A stretch of DNA of 10,435 nucleotides from CAZVBV01 sp964513975 (GTDB lineage Bacteria; Patescibacteriota; Gracilibacteria; UBA4473). Positions within the stretch are counted from its first letter, which is position 1. Every line of letters starts with the position of its first letter. Both the position numbers and the translations under genes were made by a program. The notes under the pieces were generated by a model. It did no database searches. It saw only the letters and a program-made list of their open reading frames with translations, and was not told the origin of the DNA. Positions 1-5,101 of the stretch are shown piece after piece. The stretch covers positions 1 through 10,435 of the forward strand of contig CAZEON010000044.1 of the NCBI GenBank assembly GCA_964513975.1, in the 5' to 3' direction.

Positions 1-464
1 GGTCAGCTCTTGGGGTGACATGGTTCTTACCAGAGGAAGACAAGTATCTTGCCAGTGAACAAAAGATGAAAGACGAGATGGTCTCTCTTCACGGAGGACG
101 GATCGCTGAGCGACTTATGTTTGGGCAGACGACAACTGGAGCTTCTAACGACCTAGAACGTATCTCACGGCTTGCCAGAGCTATGGTGATGACGTACGGG
201 ATGGCTGATGGGACGAAGGTCGGACCGGTCGTATTTGCGGAGAAATCACGAGGATTTGCGGGGATGGATTTTCATGAGAAAGAGTTCTCAGAGGAGACCG
301 CTCGTGCGATTGATGAGGAAGTTCATCGGCTCGTTCTTGAAGCTGAAGCAAACTGTGAGATAACATTGAAGAAACATTTGCCACTCTTGAAGAAGATTGC
401 CACCGACTTGCTTGAGAAAGAGAATATTACGCGAGACGAATTCTTGGAGTATTTTAAGAAGTAA
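1..464 (+). CDS. ftsH: ATP-dependent zinc metalloprotease FtsH, C-terminal fragment (5' end outside window)
   Basis: FtsH is a membrane-anchored hexameric AAA+ protease that degrades misfolded and short-lived membrane and cytosolic proteins. Only the last ~154 residues of its peptidase domain lie here. The reading frame is open from base 3 (S-A-L-G-V-T-W-F-L-P-E-E-D-K-Y), matching the family's ALGVT..LPEED stretch that follows the HExxH helix. The segment TTTGASNDLERIS carries the conserved Asp that is the third zinc ligand, followed by LARAMVMTYGM, another family hallmark. The AAA domain, the membrane segments and the HExxH motif are upstream of the window. A GTG at 15 is internal to the conserved domain and is not the real start. 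The protein ends in a helical tail (ITRDEFLEYFKK) with no long disordered extension. The identification is very secure; completeness of the gene cannot be judged. Confidence 0.96.
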   Translation, partial: SALGVTWFLPEEDKYLASEQKMKDEMVSLHGGRIAERLMFGQTTTGASNDLERISRLARAMVMTYGMADGTKVGPVVFAEKSRGFAGMDFHEKEFSEETARAIDEEVHRLVLEAEANCEITLKKHLPLLKKIATDLLEKENITRDEFLEYFKK

Positions 465-528
465 AGAGGCACAAAAACAACAAATAAGAGTTGGTTATTT
501 GAATGGTTAAATTGTGTTGACAAAATGA

Positions 529-557
529 TTGACTTGTTTCCAAGTAAATGATATTGT
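529..557 (+). promoter_or_regulatory. Candidate sigma70-type promoter in front of the 568-621 hairpin element
   Basis: TTGACT (529-534) is followed after a 17-bp spacer by TATTGT (552-557). Transcription would start near 564 and run directly into the folded element at 568-621, with no coding sequence downstream on this strand. A second TTGACA at 517-522 has no good partner. The -35/-10 pair resembles others in this window (TTGACT/TTTACA with TATTGT or TAAGAT), which lends mild support. A chance match in AT-rich DNA is possible. Confidence 0.35.
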
Positions 558-567
558 TGTGGATGTA

Positions 568-621
568 GAACTTGCGGGCGTCAGCCCCCGACCGACCTAT
601 TGTGAGTTGGTTAGCAAGTTC
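568..621 (+). other. 54-nt three-way-junction inverted repeat: possible ftsH terminator, small RNA or REP-like element
   Basis: An 8-bp closing stem GAACTTGC (568-575) / GCAAGTTC (614-621) encloses two hairpins: GGGC-GTCA-GCCC (576-587) and CCGAC/GTTGG (592-596/606-610, one G-U pair in the plus strand). It is followed by TTCTTT (621-626), so it could end ftsH transcripts, or be a very short RNA made from the candidate promoter at 529-557. The first hairpin with its flank (AACTTGC then a GC-rich hairpin) resembles REP palindromes mobilised by Y1 transposases, and a similar flank plus hairpin occurs inverted at the window end (10415-10435). No known RNA family was recognised. Confidence 0.4.
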
Positions 622-647
622 TTCTTTAAAATAAAGTATTATTTGTA

Positions 648-1136
648 TTAATCTTCTTTCGGGTTCCCTCTGTGCAAGGAAACCGTTTTGATATTTTTAT
701 ATTCAGTTGTTTTCCAAATAGGAATAATAGACCAAAAATGAATATTTCCTTTTCCGATTTGTTTCAAAATAACCTTGATTCGAATTTTGTCCTTAATGAT
801 CGCAACGAAAGCCCAATATTTGACCAGTTTCGATTCTATTTTTGAAGTGCCGTGTTTTTTTATTTTTATATTTTCTAGGGCTTCGAAATATTCTTGATAA
901 TGAGACATTCCTTTCAAAACGGGATGAATATATTCAAGTAATTGAAACCTTTTAATCTGGTTCTTCCAATCTCTTTTTCTTTTGGCATCCTTCTTCTTCC
1001 AAATTAAATGCAAAAACCCTTCAGAGTTGAATGTAATTTCCCCCAAGCAAGCTGTTTTTAGTTTTTTATGTTTTTCGAAAAACTTTACTGCAATTGCTTT
1101 TGCTTCATCATATTTTTTTGCGTCAAAACTACTCAT
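648..1136 (-). CDS. Unrecognised small lysine-rich protein, possibly BECR-fold RNase-like
   Basis: The product is 162 residues, very rich in lysine and aromatic residues, with no signal peptide or membrane segment. A charged helical N-terminal part (F-F-E-K-H-K-K-L-K) leads to a strand-like E-G-F-L-H-L-I-W-K, then a helix F-Q-L-L-E-Y-I-H-P-V-L-K, then K-Y-W-A-F-V-A-I-I-K-D-K-I-R-I-K-V-I-L-K-Q-I-G, and ends in G-N-I-H-F-W-S-I-I-P-I-W-K. The order (helices, then paired strands with conserved-looking W, R, Q, G, H-F-W-S-I-I-P) recalls phage-Barnase-EndoU-ColicinE5/D-RelE-like (BECR) nuclease domains, but this is only a resemblance. A promoter sits just upstream (1158-1185). No antitoxin-like gene is adjacent. 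It is clearly more AT-rich than its neighbours, which suggests acquisition. The ATG at 1134-1136 is taken as the start; no ribosome binding site is visible. Coding status is likely from length and composition; the function is unknown. Confidence 0.72.
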   Translation of the reverse strand: MSSFDAKKYDEAKAIAVKFFEKHKKLKTACLGEITFNSEGFLHLIWKKKDAKRKRDWKNQIKRFQLLEYIHPVLKGMSHYQEYFEALENIKIKKHGTSKIESKLVKYWAFVAIIKDKIRIKVILKQIGKGNIHFWSIIPIWKTTEYKNIKTVSLHRGNPKED

Positions 1137-1157
1137 GGAATCATTAAAAACGGAATT

Positions 1158-1185
1158 ACAATATCGGAAATGATGATTTTGTAAA
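1158..1185 (-). promoter_or_regulatory. Candidate promoter of the 648-1136 gene
   Basis: On the minus strand TTTACA (1180-1185) and TATTGT (1158-1163) are separated by 16 bp. Transcription would begin near 1151, giving a leader of about 15 nt before the ATG at 1136. The placement just ahead of an otherwise isolated gene makes it plausible. Confidence 0.45.
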
Positions 1186-1210
1186 TCATAACAATTTCTC
1201 TCTCAGAATA

Positions 1211-1240
1211 TAAAAAAGATCATTCCTTTGAACAATCTTT
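1211..1240 (-). terminator. Intrinsic terminator of tRNA-Pro
   Basis: AAAGAT (1215-1220) pairs with ATCTTT (1235-1240), with an inner TTC/GAA extension around a CTTT loop after a 2x2 internal loop. Read on the minus strand, the stem is followed by a run of T (the A run at 1212-1217), and it lies directly after the tRNA 3' end. The stem is AT-rich but the position and T tract fit. Confidence 0.6.
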
Positions 1241-1245
1241 CTAAC

Positions 1246-1322
1246 TGGTCGGGGTGAGAGGACTCGAACCTCCGACCTCACGGTCCCAAACCGCGCACTC
1301 TAGCCAACTGAGCTACACCCCG
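1246..1322 (-). tRNA. tRNA-Pro, anticodon TGG, CCA encoded
   Basis: The minus strand folds into a full 77-nt cloverleaf. The acceptor stem is CGGGGTG with CACCCCG, so the first pair is C1-G72 with discriminator A73, the identity hallmark of bacterial tRNA-Pro. The D arm is GCTC/GAGT, the anticodon stem CGCGG/CCGTG carries the loop TTTGGGA (anticodon TGG), and the T arm GGAGG/CCTCT has the loop TTCGAGT. The 3' CCA is encoded (1246-1248). This tRNA can read all CCN codons if U34 is modified suitably. It is a single-gene unit with its own promoter and terminator. Confidence 0.97.
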
Positions 1323-1357
1323 TTAAAATTGATGGAAACGTCCAAAAGAACGCGGAA

Positions 1358-1385
1358 ATCTTATGTACAAAGACTTAAAAGTCAA
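1358..1385 (-). promoter_or_regulatory. Candidate promoter of tRNA-Pro
   Basis: TTGACT (1380-1385, minus strand) and TAAGAT (1358-1363) are 16 bp apart, predicting a start near 1351 and a leader of about 28 nt before the tRNA 5' end. It lies back to back with the candidate promoter of the plus-strand operon. Confidence 0.55.
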
Positions 1386-1386
1386 C

Positions 1387-1415
1387 TTGATTTTTCTTCC
1401 CGTTTTGGACACAAT
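1387..1415 (+). promoter_or_regulatory. Candidate promoter of the 1424-4347 operon, implying a leaderless transcript
   Basis: TTGATT (1387-1392) and CACAAT (1410-1415) have a 17-bp spacer. Each box matches consensus at four of six positions, so this is weak. A start site 7-8 bases past the -10 would fall at or just before the ATG at 1424, leaving no leader. That agrees with the absence of a ribosome binding site. Confidence 0.3.
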
Positions 1416-1423
1416 CGCCCCCG

Positions 1424-3088
1424 ATGAAAAAGCAAAAGAAAAACCTTCGTGGACGGAAGCCTCTCTTCTTCGTAGGAGCCCTTATCTTCCTTTTGGGAGT
1501 CGTGGGAATGATCTTCTGGGCGCAATCATTCATGGGAGGAAAACTCGACCATTTCTTTTCATCTGAAGCGGCGTTGATGGTGGAAGTTTCGGTTACCGAA
1601 GATACAGCGAGTTCACTCGGGCATATCTTCCCTGAGGCGGACTTTGACGCTCTGTTTGATGGAATGGTATCAAATTACTTTTCTATCGACTTTGACGACG
1701 ATGTGAAGCCATGGATCGGAGGGAAGGCAGGGATTGCGATGTTTGATAAAGGAGATTTCGTGATTGCAGCAAAAGTACGGAATCGAGGACGAGCAGAAAA
1801 GTTTTTGGAGAAATTTAAATTGCCGACCGAAGTTTTTGAAAAACGAAGAATCCAAGGAGGGGAAATCTGGACGCCAGCGTTTTCTTCAAATGTTGCGGTT
1901 GGATTCCACAAGGGATTTGTATTGTTCTCGACATCAAAAGAACGACTCGAACAAAACTTCCTGGCTTCTGAAAAAATTGCAGACCTTGATAATTACAAAC
2001 AGGTTCAGTCTGATCTTCCACGATCATCATTCTTCGCGATCTACGCGGACACAGAGAAGGTAGTGGATTTATTGGCAGACAGTGAGAAAATCTCAGGACA
2101 GAAACCATTGCTTCAGTCCGTGGCACAGAGCCTTCCGGCGATTGGTCTACGCGCAAAAATGAAAGAACGAGAAGTGATGTTGTACTCAAAGATTTTGAGT
2201 CACGAGGGCGTGTTTGCGGAGCAAAAGGTTTCACGAAAGAACAATCAGATGATGCCAGAATTGGCACAGTTTGTTTCTCAGAACGCACTTTTCTTTATGA
2301 ACGGATCTGATATTTATGAGAAGTATCGTCACACGAAAGAATTTTTGGCACAGTTTCACCCACAGTTTTCTGTCATCTTCGACGGAGTCTTGAGAGCGAA
2401 ATCTCGAGAGATCTTTGGAGAGAAGTTTGATTTCGAAAAAGACTTCTTGTCTCAAATGCACGGGCAGTATGCGGTGGTATTCGACTTTGAAAATGCACTC
2501 CAACCGTTCGTGAACTTCACGCTGGTAACAGGGTTCGGAAGCGCTGATACAGAGCAGAACATGGCACAATTACAGGACGTGATTCACTTCGCGCAAGGGC
2601 AATTCTCAACGCAAGTGGAGGAAGTTCAACTTCCAGATGGAACGATGAGAGAAGAATTGACAGCGATCGATCAGAAAGAAATCCCGATTAAAAAAATAGA
2701 AGAAGGAGGACAGTTTTACTTCACGGCGCAAGATCCATCAGATTCAAACAAAAAATTCTCCTACGGATTTTTGGATGGATACTTTGTGTTCTCGACACAT
2801 GAGACAGGGGTGAAATCAGTATTCGCTTCGCACGCAAATACCGATATTAGCCTCACGAACAATGCAGACTTCCGAGAAAGTATCCTCTTCCGATACTCAC
2901 CATCAGGGAGTTACGGGTTTTTCAATGTTGCGAAGTTCATCTCAGCGGTGGAACTCGTTTCGGACATCGAGAATCAATGGCGATCAGTGATGACGCAGTT
3001 CTTGAAATCAAATGTGCGAAATATTACCTTCGCGAGAAAAGTCTTTCCAGAGGAAATCTTCTGGACGGCAACGCTTTTTTCTCGATAA
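1424..3088 (+). CDS. Membrane-anchored DUF3352-like protein with two internal repeats
   Basis: The product has 554 residues. A basic N-terminus (MKKQKKNLRGRK) precedes one hydrophobic segment at about residues 13-33, so it should be anchored with its bulk outside the cytoplasm. The rest looks like the DUF3352 family: P-W-I-G-G-K-A-G-I at 96-104, a strand-rich core, and a recurring unit G-F-x-x-G-F-V-L-F-S-T. The unit at about 157-208 (V-G-F-H-K-G-F-V-L-F-S-T) is echoed at about 446-502 (Y-G-F-L-D-G-Y-F-V-F-S-T), each followed by a residue stretch ending in a strand, so the ectodomain is probably two copies of one fold. No catalytic motif is visible and the role is unknown. It heads a tight cluster: the next gene begins 9 bases after its stop. 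The start at 1424 is the Met before the basic run; no SD precedes it. Coding is certain, family assignment likely. Confidence 0.85.
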   Translation: MKKQKKNLRGRKPLFFVGALIFLLGVVGMIFWAQSFMGGKLDHFFSSEAALMVEVSVTEDTASSLGHIFPEADFDALFDGMVSNYFSIDFDDDVKPWIGGKAGIAMFDKGDFVIAAKVRNRGRAEKFLEKFKLPTEVFEKRRIQGGEIWTPAFSSNVAVGFHKGFVLFSTSKERLEQNFLASEKIADLDNYKQVQSDLPRSSFFAIYADTEKVVDLLADSEKISGQKPLLQSVAQSLPAIGLRAKMKEREVMLYSKILSHEGVFAEQKVSRKNNQMMPELAQFVSQNALFFMNGSDIYEKYRHTKEFLAQFHPQFSVIFDGVLRAKSREIFGEKFDFEKDFLSQMHGQYAVVFDFENALQPFVNFTLVTGFGSADTEQNMAQLQDVIHFAQGQFSTQVEEVQLPDGTMREELTAIDQKEIPIKKIEEGGQFYFTAQDPSDSNKKFSYGFLDGYFVFSTHETGVKSVFASHANTDISLTNNADFRESILFRYSPSGSYGFFNVAKFISAVELVSDIENQWRSVMTQFLKSNVRNITFARKVFPEEIFWTATLFSR

Positions 3089-3097
3089 TAGAAATCG

Positions 3098-3484
3098 ATG
3101 ATGACTTCTCTTTTGTTTTCACTCCTTGCAGTGGCGCCTTTACTTGTTGAAACACCATCTGATTCTTTGCGAATAAATGAAGAGGTAACGATTGAACGGA
3201 TTAAAGAGAAGAAAATTTACAATGATGGAGGGAAATATGAGGGAATCCTCAATGAAAAATCTCCCACAGTGAAGAGTTTGAGTCTTCCATTTTCAATGCG
3301 TTCATGGAGTGAGGTAACGGAAGCAGTCGTTGAAGTGACGATTTCTTCTAGGACAGAAGGACTTGGTTTTACGGTGCGAGAACAAACAGAAATTAAAGTT
3401 GGAGATATTATCAGAGCGGTTGTAAAAAATCCGAAGACAAAAAAAAATATTTCAGAAAGTAATGAAGTAGAAGTTCAGTATTAA
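3098..3484 (+). CDS. Small hypothetical protein with N-terminal signal-like segment
   Basis: The 128-residue product begins MMTSLLFSLLAVAPLLVETPSD: a short hydrophobic stretch (residues 4-17) with no basic N-region, which could act as a signal peptide or a weak anchor. The remainder is mostly polar and beta-prone, with repeated strand patterns (V-T-E-A-V-V-E-V-T-I; I-K-V-G-D-I-I-R-A-V-V-K-N), compatible with a small beta-sandwich exported domain. Two Met codons (3098 and 3101) are possible starts. It lies 9 bases after the DUF3352-like gene and 5 before the RFK-MTHFS fusion, so co-transcription is likely. No family was recognised. Confidence 0.75.
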   Translation: MMTSLLFSLLAVAPLLVETPSDSLRINEEVTIERIKEKKIYNDGGKYEGILNEKSPTVKSLSLPFSMRSWSEVTEAVVEVTISSRTEGLGFTVREQTEIKVGDIIRAVVKNPKTKKNISESNEVEVQY

Positions 3485-3489
3485 ATTCC

Positions 3490-4347
3490 ATGAAATTTCG
3501 CGGAGCAGTCATCCACGGCGTTCAAGTAGGGGCGAAGTTTGGTATTGCGACGGCGAATTTATCTATAGAAAAAATGCCTTCTGAACTTGAAGAAGGGGTG
3601 TATTTCATCCGTGCCTCCTTCAATTTACAGAAATCAAATGGACTGCTTCATTTCGGACCAAGGAAGACGTTTGGAGCGAGTTCTACGATTGAAATTCATT
3701 TATTGGATGTTGATGAGGATATATACGGAAAAGAGCTGGAAATCGATGTTCTGAAGCGAGAACGGGATATTGAGCAGTTCCAGAATGCCGATGCTTTATT
3801 CACGCAAGTCGAGAAAGATATCGTGCGGGCACGGAAGTTTTTTCTGCGTGAGCACATTGCAGGACTTTGGGAAGTTATAAATACAAAAGAGAAAGAAACA
3901 CTCGCGAAAAAAGCACTTGAACGAATTGCAAACAATGAATCCTTTAAAAAAGCAAGAACGGTGTATGTTTATGCGCCACTGGAAGATGAAATAAAGTTTG
4001 TACAAAAAATGTGTTCAATCTTTAATACAAAGACATTCTGTTTTCCGCGCATTGAGAATGGGAAAATGACGTTTCATACATCCAGTTGGGAAGCATTGAA
4101 GAAAGGAAGCATGAAGATTTTGGAGCCGAGTCCATCTTCATCCGCTCCGGAGTCAGATCTCGTATTTGTTCCAGCGGTAGCGATTGATTCACAGTTTCGG
4201 CGGTTAGGGCGAGGTGGGGGATTTTATGATCGGTTTTTATCGACCTTCAAGGGGCACACGATTGCGGTGGTTCCTTCGTTTGCGGTCATAGAAAAAATCC
4301 CTGTTGAGGAGCATGATCAGGTTGTTGAAGAAATGATAGTGGTGTGA
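3490..4347 (+). CDS. Fusion of riboflavin kinase and 5-formyltetrahydrofolate cyclo-ligase
   Basis: A 285-residue protein carries two enzymes. Residues 1-118 resemble the riboflavin kinase (RFK) half of bacterial RibF, which phosphorylates riboflavin to FMN: G-x-V-I-H-G at 5-10, the nucleotide-binding P-T-A-N motif as A-T-A-N at 20-23, G-P-R-K-T-F at 56-61, the catalytic Glu in T-I-E-I-H-L-L-D (Glu68), I-Y-G at 78-80 and a terminal D-I-V-R-A-R-K-F-F. The FMN adenylyltransferase half of RibF is absent. Residues 119-285 match 5-formyl-THF cyclo-ligase (MTHFS), which converts 5-formyl-THF to 5,10-methenyl-THF with ATP: Y-V-Y-A-P-L-E-D-E-I at 159-168 and the signature R-L-G-R-G-G-G-F-Y-D-R at 238-248. 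The first Pro of PTAN is Ala, but Thr and Asn are kept. It follows the small secreted gene by 5 bases. No SD. Both domain calls are firm; the enzyme activity is inferred. Confidence 0.88.
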   Translation: MKFRGAVIHGVQVGAKFGIATANLSIEKMPSELEEGVYFIRASFNLQKSNGLLHFGPRKTFGASSTIEIHLLDVDEDIYGKELEIDVLKRERDIEQFQNADALFTQVEKDIVRARKFFLREHIAGLWEVINTKEKETLAKKALERIANNESFKKARTVYVYAPLEDEIKFVQKMCSIFNTKTFCFPRIENGKMTFHTSSWEALKKGSMKILEPSPSSSAPESDLVFVPAVAIDSQFRRLGRGGGFYDRFLSTFKGHTIAVVPSFAVIEKIPVEEHDQVVEEMIVV

Positions 4348-4383
4348 AAAAATAAGCCTTAGTGTTTTTAATACTAAGGCTTA
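4347..4383 (-). terminator. Strong intrinsic terminator, best read on the minus strand
   Basis: A stem of 10-11 bp, AAGCCTTAGT (4354-4363) with ACTAAGGCTT (4373-4382), has a 9-nt loop. On the minus strand it ends GGCTTATTTTTTC, with a T tract from the A run at 4347-4352 that overlaps the stop codon of the fusion gene. On the plus strand it is followed by AAATATAAGC, a poor tract, so it would serve mainly RNA arriving from the right. It also folds for the plus strand and may act weakly for the operon. Confidence 0.7.
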
Positions 4384-4449
4384 AATATAAGCATCTCCAC
4401 TAGGGAGGAGACTCCTGAGAAACGGCCTCGTGAGAGGTTGTGGATTCTT

Positions 4450-4475
4450 CGCTGTGTAAACACAGCGGTTTTTGT
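4450..4475 (+). terminator. Plus-strand terminator-like hairpin, likely end of the 1424-4347 operon
   Basis: CGCTGTG (4450-4456), loop TAAA, CACAGCG (4461-4467), followed by GTTTTTGTT (4468-4476). This is a compact GC-rich stem with a T5 tract, about 100 bases after the fusion gene's stop. It lies inside the candidate minus-strand RNA, where the same hairpin would simply be an internal stem. Confidence 0.5.
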
Positions 4476-4737
4476 TCAGGAGTAGAAGAATTCAAATTTT
4501 GTTAGCTCTACGCTTTTGTGTTAAGAGCTATTTAAATTTGATCCTTCAGGGGTGATAAATCCACATACATTAAAACATAACATATGATTCTATACCGACC
4601 CTCTTCAATGGGGCCAGCAAGAAAAATATACAGAATATATTCTTGTTGCTGACTCCTTAAATTCCATAAGCGGAAAGAACTGTCCTGCCTCATTGCAACG
4701 AGAAATATATTCCGTGGCAATCAAAAACATTACGAGT

Positions 4738-4765
4738 AATCTACACCCTTTTTTTCCAAAGTCAA
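4738..4765 (-). promoter_or_regulatory. Candidate promoter of the structured RNA
   Basis: Minus-strand TTGACT (4760-4765) and TAGATT (4738-4743) with a 16-bp spacer, predicting a start near 4731. The arrangement matches the tRNA-Pro promoter (TTGACT-16-TAAGAT). The -10 box is four of six. Confidence 0.45.
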
Positions 4766-4875
4766 GAAGTTGAAAAATATCTTGGAATAGGTCCGAATAT
4801 TATTTATGGGATATTCGTAGAAAGAGGGGCATGATGTGAGAGTGGGGGAGGTGATTGTGGTGTAGAAATAAATTC

Positions 4876-4901
4876 AGTTAATAGTTTAGAGTTAATAGTT
4901 T
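4876..4901. repeat. 12-bp direct repeat
   Basis: AGTTAATAGTTT occurs at 4876-4887 and again at 4890-4901, separated by two bases. It is part of the otherwise featureless stretch 4766-4919, where no gene or other site is visible. Confidence 0.6.
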
Positions 4902-4919
4902 TTTTCATTTAAAAATTCC

Positions 4920-5020
4920 CCCTCATTCCCCTGGACAGGGGAACCCAGTAGGAGAGAGTTCCGATTGTTTCTTATTGGAATATTTTATTGACTGGGTTCC
5001 CGCCTTCGCGGGAATGAGGG
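4920..5020. repeat. 101-bp nested palindromic element (dRS3/MITE-like)
   Basis: Outer arms CCCTCATTCCC (4920-4930) and GGGAATGAGGG (5010-5020) are perfect 11-bp complements; inner arms GGGAACCCAGT (4939-4949) and ACTGGGTTCCC (4991-5001) are also perfect. Between them TTCCGAT/ATTGGAA (4959-4965/4974-4980) forms a further stem. The two local units ATTCCC-8 nt-GGGAAC and GTTCCC-8 nt-GGGAAT have the geometry of the short dispersed repeats known as dRS3 in Neisseria. The whole could fold as one long cruciform. No coding capacity, so a non-autonomous mobile or recombination-prone element is likely. Confidence 0.75.
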
Positions 5021-5039
5021 AAGAAGAGGGCGGCTACAA

Positions 5040-5076
5040 CTAAAAGCGAAGAACGTTCTGGCTCTTCGACTTTTAG
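5040..5076 (-). terminator. Hairpin after nusA, probable terminator
   Basis: CTAAAAG plus CGAAGA (5040-5052) pairs with TCTTCG and CTTTTAG (5063-5068, 5070-5076) with one bulged A. On the minus strand it lies 26-62 bases past the nusA stop and the stem ends in CTTTTAG. There is no separate T tract, so it may be a stability hairpin instead. Confidence 0.45.
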
Positions 5077-5101
5077 ACTCTTTAACTTTTAAACTGTTCT
5101 C

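Larger units (their letters stand above)
4347..4731 (-). ncRNA. Candidate unidentified structured RNA (~385 nt), minus strand
   Basis: The 750-bp gap between two convergent genes holds an unusually dense set of hairpins bounded by a promoter (4738-4765) and terminator (4347-4383) that both point leftward. Stems: ATTGC/GCAAT with an inner ACGG/TCGT (4692-4721); a 15-bp stem CAGCAA...TTGCTG (4615-4651); GGCCC/GGGTC (4597-4615); TCAAATTT/AAATTTGA closing TAGCTCT/AGAGCTA (4492-4541); CTCCTGA/TCAGGAG (4412-4482) closing CCTC/GAGG and CGCTGTG/CACAGCG; TCTCC/GGAGA (4394-4411). At three imperfect stems the minus strand has G-U where the plus strand has A-C, which favours minus; one stem (4510-4521) favours plus. 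RNase P, tmRNA, SRP and 6S signatures were looked for and not found. No convincing ORF. Orientation and reality of the RNA are inferred. Confidence 0.5.

Noticed and set aside
4345..4347. Reassigned TGA codon (code 25)
   Set aside because: TGA ends the fusion gene and infC at the expected family lengths, and no conserved Gly position is written as TGA in the window.
4541..4600. FMN-riboswitch-like start (ATCCTTCAGGGGTG, then AAATCC) on the plus strand
   Set aside because: The diagnostic ACCGGCGGT and GCCCGCGA segments are missing, there is no closing GAAGGAT, and it lies downstream of the riboflavin kinase fusion with no gene to regulate.
4532..4720. 62-residue minus-strand open frame from a TTG
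   Set aside because: It lies inside the hairpin-rich region, has a rare start without any signal, and its product has no recognisable pattern; chance openness is more likely.
4347..4731. RNase P RNA, tmRNA, SRP RNA or 6S RNA as the identity of the hairpin-rich gap
   Set aside because: The RNase P core (GAGGAAAGTCC, ACAGAAACC context), the tmRNA tRNA-like ends with a T-loop and CCA, and the SRP GGAAG/AGCAG loop were looked for on both strands and are absent.
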